From Candidatus Competibacteraceae bacterium (GTDB taxonomy: Bacteria; Pseudomonadota; Gammaproteobacteria; Competibacterales; Competibacteraceae): a DNA stretch of 64,000 nt. The notes under the pieces were generated by a model. The model worked only from the letters and a program-made list of their open reading frames with translations. It was not told where the DNA came from and did not search any database. Made by a program: the position numbers and the translations under genes. This document shows positions 53,928-62,714 of this stretch, one piece after another. The stretch spans positions 1-64,000 of the forward strand of contig JADJQQ010000031.1 of the NCBI GenBank assembly GCA_016712625.1, given 5' to 3'. Numbering within the stretch: position 1 is the stretch's first letter; each line of letters starts with the position of its first letter.

Positions 53928-54398
53928 ATGATCAAGTGCTGGTGTATGTCAGCGGCATTGATAACGGTTCCTGTTGCTAACGCCGCACCTCCCGTCTATG
54001 ACGGCTACGCCGTAATCGCGGAAGCGCCCGTTGCCACCGACCTCGAACAAACCGTGTACACGCAGGTTCGAGGCCGGAGCGTGCTGGAAGGGTTGCTGGA
54101 GGTTTTGCACGGCACGGGCTACCGAATGGCTGGCGAGAGCGCCGCCGACCCAGAGATCGGCCGGCTGTACGCCCAACCCTATCCTGAAAACCAGCGAAGC
54201 ATCGGGCCAATTGAACTGGGCGCGGCGCTGGAACGGCTGGCCGGTCCGGGGTGGCAACTGGTGGTTGATCCGGTCAATCGGTTGGTGAGCTTTGAAGTGA
54301 AACCGAGTTATCGGCAACGCACGCCAGCCCCCACCGCGACCGACACACCGCTGGCGCCCCGGTTGGCGGAACCCGTCGCCACCCGAGGGGAGCCCTAA
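53928..54398 (+). CDS. pilL: PilL N-terminal-type protein (TIGR03748 family)
   Basis: The 156-residue periplasmic protein has a signal peptide (MSAALITVPVANAA). It contains TVYTQVRGRSVLEGLLEVLH, AQPYPENQRSIGPIELGAAL and ERLAGPGWQLVVDPVNRLVS, the family's conserved blocks. It is the first gene of the MPF_G mating-pair operon and is related to type IV pilus assembly domains. Its stop overlaps the next start (TAATG). Confidence 0.85.
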   Translation: MIKCWCMSAALITVPVANAAPPVYDGYAVIAEAPVATDLEQTVYTQVRGRSVLEGLLEVLHGTGYRMAGESAADPEIGRLYAQPYPENQRSIGPIELGAALERLAGPGWQLVVDPVNRLVSFEVKPSYRQRTPAPTATDTPLAPRLAEPVATRGEP

Positions 54399-54700
54399 TG
54401 AACAAAACCCTACTGCTACTGATCCTGATGAGTCCTTTGATGGGCTGTGAGAGTGTGTCTGTAGAACCTACGCCGTCGCTCTATCCGCAACGGGATTTAA
54501 CAATACGCTGGCCAGAACGCCAGTATTGGCAAGCCCCCGCCAGTTTTACAGGCGTACAAACGCCCCACGCGGCCGACACGGACGGAACACCGCGGTCAGC
54601 CCCGGTGACGCCTGCCACCGCACCGGTCAAAGCCACGGGCCACAAGCCACGCCCTGGCCGTCGGTTGCGGACAGCGTGTGCAAAAAAAGGGTCGTGTTGA
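54398..54700 (+). CDS. Small lipoprotein of the mating-pair operon
   Basis: The 100-residue protein has a signal and lipobox LMSPLMGC (Cys at residue 17), then a Pro/Thr-rich stretch and basic tail. It occupies the place of the small lipoproteins found beside pilL in MPF_G systems. Its stop overlaps the next start (ATGA). Confidence 0.7.
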   Translation: MNKTLLLLILMSPLMGCESVSVEPTPSLYPQRDLTIRWPERQYWQAPASFTGVQTPHAADTDGTPRSAPVTPATAPVKATGHKPRPGRRLRTACAKKGSC

Positions 54701-55581
54701 TGAGACCCTTTGCGTGGTGGATACCGCTTTTAGTGCCGATCTGTCTAAGTCAGGCCCAGGCGCAAACGGCCGTTCAGAACACCCCAGTGGCCTACAGCAC
54801 CTGGGGGACACCCAGTGATGAGGCCCTGGGCGCGCATTGGGATTTAACGCCGGAAGACGTCAAGCGCTACAACGCCTACATGGCGGTGGAAGGACGGTAT
54901 TTCTATCCCCAGGTCGATCCGGTCATGGTCTTGGGACTGATTGAAACCGATCCCGACCGCCGCGCGCAGTTCGCTGCGAAATATTTGGCGGCGGAACGAC
55001 GCCGGATTGAGCAACAAACCGTCTTTGCCACGCTGGCCGCCGAGGTACAACTCAAACGTTTTGGTCTTGAAAAGCTGGTTGATTTTGCCACCGTCCCTGG
55101 CGCACGGCAAAGTCCTGACTATCTAGCGGCACGGGCGCAACGGAGCGAGGGACGCAACGGGGCATTTTCATCGGTTGCGGCGTCCACCCGTCCGTCCCCG
55201 GCGTTGCCAGGGGCATCCGTCGCGGCGTCTACACCGGCCCGTCCCGCCCTGGACCCCTCGGCGGAACCTGCCACGCCGCAAGCGGGTGATGATGTTGATT
55301 TGTTAGTGGAGGCGGGCTGTACCACCGCCTGTTATGCCAAGCTCACCGACCTTTTAAAAACCCCTGTAAGCCGTATTCATATTTACGGTCGAGGCTTTAA
55401 AGACAACCACGCCTTTATTCGATGGTTAAACCAGCGGCCCGGTGATGCGGCTTTACACGCGCAAGAGGAGAAACGGATCGAGCCGCGCCGGTTTGATGCG
55501 TTGATGTTCGGCGACCTGGCCACCTCCAAAGCGCCCGTGGCGTTATTGCGCCGCCACGGGGTGTTGGTGGCGCGGCTGTGA
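54700..55581 (+). CDS. Integrating conjugative element protein TIGR03759
   Basis: The 293-residue protein has a signal peptide (LVPICLSQAQAQ) and conserved parts STWGTPSDEALGAHWDLTPE, DVKRYNAYMAVEGRYFYPQV and a C-terminal VEAGCTTACYAKLTDLLKTP with paired Cys. It is periplasmic, with unknown detailed function in transfer. The ATG at 54700 overlapping the upstream stop is preferred to an in-frame ATG at 54526, which lies inside the lipoprotein gene. Confidence 0.85.
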   Translation: MRPFAWWIPLLVPICLSQAQAQTAVQNTPVAYSTWGTPSDEALGAHWDLTPEDVKRYNAYMAVEGRYFYPQVDPVMVLGLIETDPDRRAQFAAKYLAAERRRIEQQTVFATLAAEVQLKRFGLEKLVDFATVPGARQSPDYLAARAQRSEGRNGAFSSVAASTRPSPALPGASVAASTPARPALDPSAEPATPQAGDDVDLLVEAGCTTACYAKLTDLLKTPVSRIHIYGRGFKDNHAFIRWLNQRPGDAALHAQEEKRIEPRRFDALMFGDLATSKAPVALLRRHGVLVARL

Positions 55582-55582
55582 C

Positions 55583-56350
55583 ATGGGCCGTCTCCTCGTG
55601 AGTCTTCTGATTGTTCTCCTGACGGCCTGCACGGGCAAGCCGCCGGTCGAGACGCAGAAACGCCCGACCGTGCCGCCGCCGGAACGCGTGATGAGTGATT
55701 TCTTTAATCCCACCTCTCAATCCGCGCTAACGCAGGGTGGGCGCGCCATCACCGGCCATGTGCCCACCCCGATGCCCGTCACGATCCCCGAGCCGGTGCC
55801 GGTGAAGGCGTTATCGGCCTCCCAAGCGGCACGACGGGCGTATTTCACGCCGCTCATTAATAGTGTGGCGCTGAGCGAAGGGGTTGATCCGGCATTGCTT
55901 CATGCGGTGATCACCCAAGAATCGGGCTACAAGCCGGGGGCTGCGTCCAATAAAAAGGCGGTGGGTTTAATGCAACTCATTCCTGGAACCGCACAGCGCT
56001 TTGGCCTTCAACCGTGGGAACGAACCGATCCCGCCAAGAATATTCGAGCGGGCGCCCAATATCTGAAATGGTTGATCAAACGCTTCAATGGGTCTTTGGT
56101 CTTGGCCATTGCCGGCTACAACGCCGGGGAAGGGGCGGTACAAAAGTACGGCAATCAGATTCCGCCATATCGGGAAACCCAAAACTACGTGCGGTGTGTG
56201 CTGGCCTATTACCACCGCTATCAACAACGCAGTCGAGACCAGACCCTGGCGATGACGAATCCAGCGCATCGCTTAGAACGCGCCAGCGGCCATCCGGCGG
56301 AAGAACCGCGAGACCGAATGCGAGACACCTCCGATATAGGCCAGCCATGA
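55583..56350 (+). CDS. Lytic transglycosylase (SLT domain), first
   Basis: The 255-residue lipoprotein-like start (LIVLLTACTG) is followed by an SLT domain: HAVITQESGYKPGAASNKKA with the catalytic Glu (ITQESGY), VGLMQLIPGTAQRFGL and LAIAGYNAGEGAVQKYG. It opens peptidoglycan for the mating channel. The ATG-stop overlap with the next gene shows coupling. Confidence 0.88.
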   Translation: MGRLLVSLLIVLLTACTGKPPVETQKRPTVPPPERVMSDFFNPTSQSALTQGGRAITGHVPTPMPVTIPEPVPVKALSASQAARRAYFTPLINSVALSEGVDPALLHAVITQESGYKPGAASNKKAVGLMQLIPGTAQRFGLQPWERTDPAKNIRAGAQYLKWLIKRFNGSLVLAIAGYNAGEGAVQKYGNQIPPYRETQNYVRCVLAYYHRYQQRSRDQTLAMTNPAHRLERASGHPAEEPRDRMRDTSDIGQP

Positions 56351-57240
56351 AAACGGCCCTTCTTGCTACCGTGTTGTTCTGTACCGGGTTTAACGTCGCC
56401 GTCAACGCCGAAGTGCCGCCGGTCTATCAATTGATTGCGGCCAAACACGGGCTGTCTGAAGAAGGCTTATATGGATTAGCGCTCAAAGCATCGGGGCGAC
56501 AATCGACCTATGTGCCCGCCCCGACCCCGTGGCCGTGGACGGTACGGCTCTGTCAGGCGTCTCGCTGTGAGATCGCCTATCCCGAAACCCGCGAGGCGAT
56601 GGAAGCGGTATTAGTCGCTGGCCAAGCGGCGCATCTTACGGTGTATGTTGGCCCTCTGGCGTTGCGCTGGGATCCGACCGTCTTACCGTTACGTGCGGCC
56701 ACGCAACCGCGCGTAACGATTAACGAAGCGGCCCGCCAACTGGCGGCTGCGCTTCGGGACACCCCCCAGTCCCCGTCCGTGCGGACGGTGCCATCACAAG
56801 GGCGCATCGCCCGTGCCTTACCGGCTAAGGCCGCCCGCTGGGCAGCCCTCATTGAAAAAGTCGCCGCCGAAGAGCAGTTACCGCCCCGGCTCGTCCATGC
56901 GATTGTGGCTGCTGAATCGAGCTACAACCCCACTGCCATTTCGCCAAAAGGGGCGGTGGGGCTGATGCAACTGATGCCCGGTACCGCGGAGCGCTTTGGC
57001 GTACCACGCGATGCGCGACACGATCCCGAGCGCAATTTACGCGCGGGAACCCGGTATCTCGGTTGGTTACTGCGCTACTTCAATGGCGATATCACGCTGG
57101 CCATCGCCGGTTACAACGCGGGTGAACATAAAGTCGACCGCTACGGTCGACGCATCCCGCCGTATCCCGAAACCCAACACTATGTACAACGGGTCGTCAC
57201 CTATCTCACCCACACGCCCAACGGAGTACCCAAATCATGA
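56347..57240 (+). CDS. Lytic transglycosylase (SLT domain), second
   Basis: The 297-residue protein has a signal peptide and a ~150-residue N-terminal extension (VPPVYQLIAAKHGLSEEGLY, TVRLCQASRCEIAYPETREA) before the SLT domain: HAIVAAESSYNPTAISPKGA, VGLMQLMPGTAERFGV and LAIAGYNAGEHKVDRYG. Catalytic Glu in AAESSY. It is a paralogue of the preceding gene, with a different N-terminus that may target another partner or cell-wall substrate. Such tandem pairs are not the rule in this gene family. Confidence 0.88.
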   Translation: MKTALLATVLFCTGFNVAVNAEVPPVYQLIAAKHGLSEEGLYGLALKASGRQSTYVPAPTPWPWTVRLCQASRCEIAYPETREAMEAVLVAGQAAHLTVYVGPLALRWDPTVLPLRAATQPRVTINEAARQLAAALRDTPQSPSVRTVPSQGRIARALPAKAARWAALIEKVAAEEQLPPRLVHAIVAAESSYNPTAISPKGAVGLMQLMPGTAERFGVPRDARHDPERNLRAGTRYLGWLLRYFNGDITLAIAGYNAGEHKVDRYGRRIPPYPETQHYVQRVVTYLTHTPNGVPKS

Positions 57241-57566
57241 CGCGCTACCCCTTTTTCTATTGGCTCCTGCTGGTCGGCTTCAGCGCAGGCCCCACATGCA
57301 GTATGGCAGCGCCCTTTGAGGAAGCGCGGCAATCAGCGGATATCGCGGCGTTAATTCAAGAGCTGGATTATCTCATTGACCATACCGAGCGCCTGGCGAC
57401 GCGGTACAACGCGGATCGCGCCTCGGTCACGTTTAACTACGCGGCTCTCCTGGAGCAATTGCGCCTCACCCGACAGCGCAGCGCGGAATACCTCAATGAG
57501 CATCATCAACTGGTTCATGCCGCGCCCCCGCCACCGGTGCAATCGGCCGTGGCGCAGCGGCATTAG
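57237..57566 (+). CDS. RAQPRD-family ICE protein (TIGR01690)
   Basis: The 109-residue protein has a signal peptide and a helical body ALIQELDYLIDHTERLATRY, ADRASVTFNYAALLEQLRLT typical of the family. It is periplasmic with unknown role in mating-pair formation. ATGA overlap with the upstream stop. Confidence 0.8.
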   Translation: MTRYPFFYWLLLVGFSAGPTCSMAAPFEEARQSADIAALIQELDYLIDHTERLATRYNADRASVTFNYAALLEQLRLTRQRSAEYLNEHHQLVHAAPPPPVQSAVAQRH

Positions 57567-57567
57567 C

Positions 57568-57855
57568 ATGAATCCCTTGGATGGGTCGGGGAGCGGCGCG
57601 ATAGCGGTGGCTGCCCCGTCCCTTGGTGAGGTGTTAAACGTCTTTAATGCGGCCACACAAATCAAAGCCACCGCCATAGCGGGCAGTTTGTTAGCGGTGT
57701 GTGTCGCGGTAGGGACGGTCCTTATTCTGGGCTGGCTGCTCCAGGTCGGCTCAGAAACGGTGCGCGGTGGCTGGTCGCGTGCGCCGCAGGTGCTGCTACT
57801 GATCGTAGCGGCGTTCATCATCCTTCTCATGGTCCTTGGAGTCTTTTATCAATGA
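57568..57855 (+). CDS. ICE membrane protein TIGR03758 (DUF3262)
   Basis: The 95-residue protein has two transmembrane segments (TAIAGSLLAVCVAVGTVLIL, LLLIVAAFIILLMVLGVFYQ) and starts MNPLDGSGSG two bases after the RAQPRD stop. It is a small inner-membrane component, similar in position to VirB3/TraL-type subunits. Confidence 0.82.
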   Translation: MNPLDGSGSGAIAVAAPSLGEVLNVFNAATQIKATAIAGSLLAVCVAVGTVLILGWLLQVGSETVRGGWSRAPQVLLLIVAAFIILLMVLGVFYQ

Positions 57856-58337
57856 CTGCTATGACGTTAGTTTCACCGGTGCTCTCTCCGCTCACGCCTT
57901 CAAGGGTCTCCACCCACCGGACGGCGATAACGAGGCGTTACGTGCCCTGGATGACCCTACTGCTGGTCGTGACGGTGTGCCTGTCGTTCATACCCGATCT
58001 CGCCCATGCGGTTGAGGGTGGCAATGCCGGCAGCTTTGCACTGGATAAAATCTTACCCGCTTCCATGCTTGAAAAACCCTTTTTGGTGAAGGTCATCACG
58101 GTGCTGGTGATGATGGCCATTGCCGGTGGCGTCGTGATGCTGGGTTTTGGCGTGATGGGGGGCGTGGGTGATGTCGTTACCGCCGTGAGTGACGCCCGCC
58201 GGCATGGCGAGTGGGGCGTCTTTATCAAAAACGTCGCCTTTATCATTGCCGTTCTTGTCGTCGCGGCGGTGTTGATTGCGTTAGTCATGGAGTGGATGAA
58301 CAACCTCACCATTAATCCCACCATCACCATCGGTTGA
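57852..58337 (+). CDS. ICE membrane protein TIGR03745 (DUF2976)
   Basis: The 161-residue protein has an N-terminal signal-like helix (PWMTLLLVVTVCLSFIPDLA), FALDKILPASMLEKPFLVKV and two further membrane segments (VLVMMAIAGGVVMLGFGVMG, FIIAVLVVAAVLIALVMEW). It could be the pilin-like subunit of the channel. Overlaps the upstream stop (ATGA). Confidence 0.83.
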   Translation: MTAMTLVSPVLSPLTPSRVSTHRTAITRRYVPWMTLLLVVTVCLSFIPDLAHAVEGGNAGSFALDKILPASMLEKPFLVKVITVLVMMAIAGGVVMLGFGVMGGVGDVVTAVSDARRHGEWGVFIKNVAFIIAVLVVAAVLIALVMEWMNNLTINPTITIG

Positions 58338-58344
58338 AGGCATC

Positions 58345-58698
58345 ATGAAGCCAGACCAGACACTCCATCAACTGGATCGTGAGCCGCTGGTGTATTTCGG
58401 CTGTACCTGGACAGAAATTAAAGCCGCCCTGCATCAATCGGGTGCGGCGGCCGTCATCGTCCTGGTGGGTTTAGTGATGCTCCTGCGCTCGCCCGTCGTG
58501 TTAGCCCTGGTGTTGGTGGGGTGGCTGGCCCTAGCGTATGCCCTCTTGCACCGAATTCATCGGTTCCGAGCCGGAAAGCCCTTGTATTTTGAAAGGCACC
58601 GCAAAACGGTCAGCGGGGCCGCCTTCATCAAAGCCGGACGCCGCTATCAATACAGTCGGCGCGCTCGACGAGGCCCCCCGGCCAGCCCGCATCCTTGA
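58345..58698 (+). CDS. ICE membrane protein TIGR03750 (DUF3487)
   Basis: The 117-residue protein begins MKPDQTLHQLDREPLVYFGC and has a hydrophobic pair (AAAVIVLVGLVMLLRSPVVL, VLVGWLALAYALLHRIH) and a basic tail. It corresponds to a TraL/VirB3-type subunit of the MPF_G inner-membrane complex. Confidence 0.83.
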   Translation: MKPDQTLHQLDREPLVYFGCTWTEIKAALHQSGAAAVIVLVGLVMLLRSPVVLALVLVGWLALAYALLHRIHRFRAGKPLYFERHRKTVSGAAFIKAGRRYQYSRRARRGPPASPHP

Positions 58699-58727
58699 TT
58701 TCACGGACTTTACGAGAGCGTGCTGTT

Positions 58728-59360
58728 ATGTCAGACGCCAAGACGTATACCCATCAGATAGAGCAGCAGTTGCGATACCGCAACCGTATTATCTACCTCC
58801 TCCTGGCGTTACTTGCCCTATTCGGTATTGGATGGCTGCGGATGCCCACCTTACTCAACGTGCACGTGCCGCCGGATTTAAGTCGGCCCCAGATTATTAA
58901 ACCTAATGAGATTTGGCCTGCGAACGTCTATGCCTTCGCAGAAAATCTGATTACACAGTTGAACTACTGTCATGAAGATTGCGCGGTTGATTATCCCAAG
59001 AATCTCAACGCGATTCGGGATTACATCACCGAGCGCTGCCATGCCGATCTTCATCTCCATCAGCAGCGTAATGAAAGCCTCTACAGCAGCCGTACCCGCC
59101 GCTTGCTACCGGGGGCTGAAAGCCTCTTCGATCCAAAAAACGTGACACGCCTCGGCAAAGACGCCTGGGAAGTCCATATGGAATTTTTGCTGGAAGAACA
59201 CGTTAAAGGCATCGAAACCCGTAACCGTCGTTATCACTATCCGATCCGCATCGTGCATTACGCCACCCCCTTGGAGCGCAATCCCTATCAACTGGCGTTT
59301 GATTGTTACCTGCCACCGGGGCCGCAACCCGTGGACACTGTGGCGGCGCCAACGCCCTAA
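58728..59360 (+). CDS. ICE protein TIGR03746 (VirB8/TraE-like, DUF2895)
   Basis: The 210-residue protein has one N-terminal membrane helix (IIYLLLALLALFGIGWLRMP) and a periplasmic domain: NEIWPANVYAFAENLITQLN, CHEDCAVDYPKNLNAIRDYI, DAWEVHMEFLLEEHVKG. It anchors the inner-membrane complex. The ATG at 58728 gives a cytoplasmic tail of normal length. Confidence 0.85.
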   Translation: MSDAKTYTHQIEQQLRYRNRIIYLLLALLALFGIGWLRMPTLLNVHVPPDLSRPQIIKPNEIWPANVYAFAENLITQLNYCHEDCAVDYPKNLNAIRDYITERCHADLHLHQQRNESLYSSRTRRLLPGAESLFDPKNVTRLGKDAWEVHMEFLLEEHVKGIETRNRRYHYPIRIVHYATPLERNPYQLAFDCYLPPGPQPVDTVAAPTP

Positions 59361-59372
59361 AGGACACTCGCG

Positions 59373-60545
59373 ATGACAACCCCTGTATCGACCCACATGT
59401 TACCGAGGGTGCTACGGCGTCCGGTCTGGACGCTGGCGTTCGTGTGCGGGCTGGCCCTTACGGCTCAGGCCCAATCGCCGTCAAACCCCTTACCCTCGAC
59501 TCCTGCCCCGACGATAGGGGGCCTTACCGTGGGGTCGGTCACGACGCAACCCACGACGTTCAACAGCGCCCCATCCGCCACGTCCGTCGATGCGGCGGTC
59601 GCGCCGACGCCCACGGCAGCGCCGGTATCGCCCACCGCAATATCCGCCGAGACGGCCACGACACCGGTCTCCGGGCGCGCGCCTGTAGCCCCAGGGCCCC
59701 CAGGGCCGACCGCACCGACAGCCACAGCCCAGGCCCTCTGGCAAGGTTCGCCGATACCGCTTCGACTCAAAGTCGGCGCGGAACGCCGCATCGATTTCCC
59801 GGAACCCATCGCGGATATCGATATTCCGAACACTGTGGGCCGTCAATCCCGCATCGTGCTCTCACCCACGGGCCAACTCCACTGGCTGGCACGGGAACCC
59901 TTTGCCGCCGTTCGGGTATTGGCCACCGCCGTCAGCGGCACGTTGTATCAGTTTGATGCTGAAGCCCACACCGACGGCGACACGCCAGACCCGCTGGTTT
60001 TACGTGATCCGATCCTAGACGCCACTGCTGATGCCAAGGCCAATGCACCGACGGATCAAGCACGCTTGGAAGCGGCGGCGGGGGCCTTGATTCCGGCCTT
60101 TTTGCAACAAGGCGCGGGCGCCTCAGGCGCGGCGGGGGCAACAGCACGCCCTGATTATGCGACCCTCACCCGTTTTGCACTGGCGCACTATTCCGGACCT
60201 GCCCGGTTGATTCCCAAGCTGGATGCGACTCGGGTTGATGTACGACCCATCGCGGTACGCGACTGGGTGCGGCTACCCGCTACGGGCCTTGCCATCACGC
60301 CGTTACGGCAATGGAAAGTGAATAACCTCCATGTCACGGCGGTCGGCGTGTACAACGGCAGCGACACGGCAATTCCTTTCGAGCCCAAAGCGCTACGAGG
60401 GCGCTTGCTGTTCGCCGCCGCCCTCCACCCCACGGTCGCACCGAAAGGAAGCGGTCATAACGGTAGCGTCTGGGCCGTCATCACAGAACAACCTTTTAAT
60501 CAGGCGGTGATCCCTCATGTCACTCCCCTCGTTCTCCCTAAGTAA
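59373..60545 (+). CDS. ICE protein TIGR03749 (VirB9/TraK-like, DUF3438)
   Basis: The 390-residue secreted protein has a signal peptide (LAFVCGLALTAQAQ), a long Pro/Thr/Ala-rich linker and conserved parts LRLKVGAERRIDFPEPIADI, RQSRIVLSPTGQLHWLAREP and VTAVGVYNGSDTAIPFEPKA. It forms part of the outer-membrane core. Its end overlaps the next gene by 29 nt. Confidence 0.85.
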   Translation: MTTPVSTHMLPRVLRRPVWTLAFVCGLALTAQAQSPSNPLPSTPAPTIGGLTVGSVTTQPTTFNSAPSATSVDAAVAPTPTAAPVSPTAISAETATTPVSGRAPVAPGPPGPTAPTATAQALWQGSPIPLRLKVGAERRIDFPEPIADIDIPNTVGRQSRIVLSPTGQLHWLAREPFAAVRVLATAVSGTLYQFDAEAHTDGDTPDPLVLRDPILDATADAKANAPTDQARLEAAAGALIPAFLQQGAGASGAAGATARPDYATLTRFALAHYSGPARLIPKLDATRVDVRPIAVRDWVRLPATGLAITPLRQWKVNNLHVTAVGVYNGSDTAIPFEPKALRGRLLFAAALHPTVAPKGSGHNGSVWAVITEQPFNQAVIPHVTPLVLPK

Positions 60546-62165
60546 ATGGGCGGTGGTGGGCCTGGGCACCGCCTTGCTCGGTGGCGTCTACTGGCTGACA
60601 GCGCTCAATCCTGCTCCCACCGCACCGTCAAAAGCGCGTACGGAAACCCCCACGCTACGGCGGGGTGATGACCCGACGTATGCCGATGAGTTGCGCACCA
60701 TGAGCGCGCTGCTGCAAGACATGCGCTACCGGTTTGATCAATCCGAAAACCAGCGCCTGCTGGCACAGGAACAATCGGCCCGCGACATGAAAGAGGCGGT
60801 GCGCAATGCGACTCAACAGTCCAAACAAGAGGTCGACCGCCTAGCGCAGACCTTGCGCGAAACGCGCGAAGCGGCGGAACAGAAAATCAAAGAGGCGACG
60901 GCGGCGGCTTCACAAGATCCGCGCTTAAAAGCAGAGATTGAGCGCCTGACGCGGGAAATCAATGAACTGCGAGCCACGCCGGCATCCCGCCGTGACAACC
61001 TTCAAGGCCAAGGGTCGGGGAGTAGCACGAACCATGCCAAAGCCGGGGGTGACTCCGAAGCGAATCGTGTCATCACGACACCGCGGAGACCAAACAGGTT
61101 TTACAAAATGATACCGGCCCGGGAACACCGCAACTGGCGCCGGGTGTCTTGGACGGATTGCGCCAGGTGAGCGGATTGGAGGGCTTGGCGGATCGCTTGG
61201 CCGGCGCTACCAGCCATGAGAATGCGGGAGCGGCGTCGACGGCCCGCACCCGTTTGACCACGGGTCTTGGGGGTGATTACATGACCATCACGCCGTATAT
61301 CGCGGGTGGTGGGACCGCTCGCGCCTTGGCGACGAACCCGCGCCAACCGGTGGCCACCGTATCGTACCAACCCAAACGCTATCCGTTCACGGTCAAAGCC
61401 GATAAAGACGGGGCCTCGGCCGTCATTCCCGTGTACACGATCCCGGATGCAGCCACCCTGGTCAACAATGCGATGATGACGCCGCTGGTGGGTCGCGTCC
61501 CGTTTATGGGCCGTCTGACCGATCCGTTCCGCTTCAAGCTCATCACCGGCGCCGCTAATCTCGCGGCCAATGGCTTGCACATACCCGGTATCGCCAACGC
61601 CGTCTGGACGGGCTATGCCGTCGGGGTGAGGGAACAATCGTGCGTGCGCGCGTATGTCGATACGGTCACGTTTGTCTTTACCGATGGCCGCATCCATACC
61701 GTCCATCGCGGTAAGGGCAACACGGGATCGGGTGGCGCTGTGTCTGTCAATGACAATCTGGGCTATCTCACGGACCCGTGGGGGAAACCCTGTCTGCGGG
61801 GCCAATTCTTCGACAATGCCGGAAGCTATTTAAAAGATCGTGGCATCGCCGCGTTTCTGGATGGCCTGGCGAATGCCTACGCCAATTCCCAGGTCACGGT
61901 AGATCGCTCGGCGTATGGCCTTAACAGCTATGTCTCCGGCAATACCTACGAATACGCCCTCGGTAAAGGGATCAGCGGCGCCACCGGCGAAATTGCCAAT
62001 TACGTTCGCGAACGCGCCAGCGATGCCTTTGATGTGGTGTATGTCCCGCCAGGGCAGAACGTTCAAATTTTCGTTGAAGCGGAAATACCGATCAACTACG
62101 ACACCGCTGGTCGCAAATTGCAGTACGCCTATGGCGAGGGAGGTTCGTATGCCCCGTTGGATTAA
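60517..62165 (+). CDS. ICE protein TIGR03752 (VirB10/TraB-like), with one frame change
   Basis: About 548 residues. There is an N-terminal membrane helix (KWAVVGLGTALLGGVYWLT), a coiled coil (ALLQDMRYRFDQSENQRLLA, EQKIKEATAAASQ) and, after a frame change of one base near 61050-61080, a VirB10-like C-terminal domain: RYPFTVKADKDGASAVIPVY, LVGRVPFMGRLTDPFRFKLI, DAFDVVYVPPGQNVQIFVEA. It links both membranes in the channel. The shift follows the coiled coil; an assembly error, decay or recoding are all possible. Confidence 0.8.
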
Positions 62166-62364
62166 TAATGCCTACCGCCTGGTGGGGACGAGTTGGCTGT
62201 GCATGGCCTTAGTCGGCTGTTCGCTAGGGCCACGACCCAAAGACCTGTTACCGGATGAAGGCCCCACCACCCGGGAGGTGTATGACCGCCATATAAGCGG
62301 GCAGATCGCCACGCCGATCACGACCCCGCCTGCCACCACCTCATCGCACGGGGGGGTGTTCTAA
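62149..62364 (+). CDS. Conjugative lipoprotein TIGR03751
   Basis: The 71-residue protein reads MPRWINNAYRLVGTSWLCMA, with lipobox ALVGCSLG (Cys at residue 23) and KDLLPDEGPTTREVYDRHIS. It overlaps the upstream gene end by 17 nt and the downstream start by 1 nt. VirB7-like lipoprotein stabilising the outer-membrane complex. Confidence 0.8.
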   Translation: MPRWINNAYRLVGTSWLCMALVGCSLGPRPKDLLPDEGPTTREVYDRHISGQIATPITTPPATTSSHGGVF

Positions 62365-62714
62365 TGTGCGCTCACTCACTAAAGCGGATCATGGCGATCA
62401 CCCTGATCGCGACGTTGGCCGCCTGCCAAACCCCGCCACCACCCGCTGAGCCGATCCAGGCGGATGTGCACTTTGACGAAGGAGCCGTACCCGTGGCCGC
62501 CGAGGCCCAGTCCGCCACCGCCAGTGGAACGAAGGCCTTGGCCGCCTTTCAGCAAGATTTTCAGCAGGTGCCTAATCCCGACATTCTGGGCTATGTCTAC
62601 CCGCACTTCAGCGGTTCGTTGCCGGTGCCGGGGTATTACACCGCGTTTCCTTTGCGTGACCGGGCCCATTATGCCCAACTGGGCGAAGGCCACTACCCAG
62701 GAGTGGCCCCGTGA
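62364..62714 (+). CDS. Lipoprotein of the mating-pair operon
   Basis: The 116-residue protein has a lipobox (LIATLAAC, Cys at residue 21) and the segment DILGYVYPHFSGSLPVPGYY typical of the small gene preceding the VirB4-like ATPase. Function unknown. Its stop overlaps the GTG start of the next gene. Confidence 0.72.
   Translation: MCAHSLKRIMAITLIATLAACQTPPPPAEPIQADVHFDEGAVPVAAEAQSATASGTKALAAFQQDFQQVPNPDILGYVYPHFSGSLPVPGYYTAFPLRDRAHYAQLGEGHYPGVAP

Noticed and set aside
61000..61150. Programmed frameshifting in the TIGR03752 gene
   Set aside because: No slippery heptamer followed by a clear pseudoknot is visible, and many other genes here carry single-base shifts, so an error or mutation is the simpler reading.
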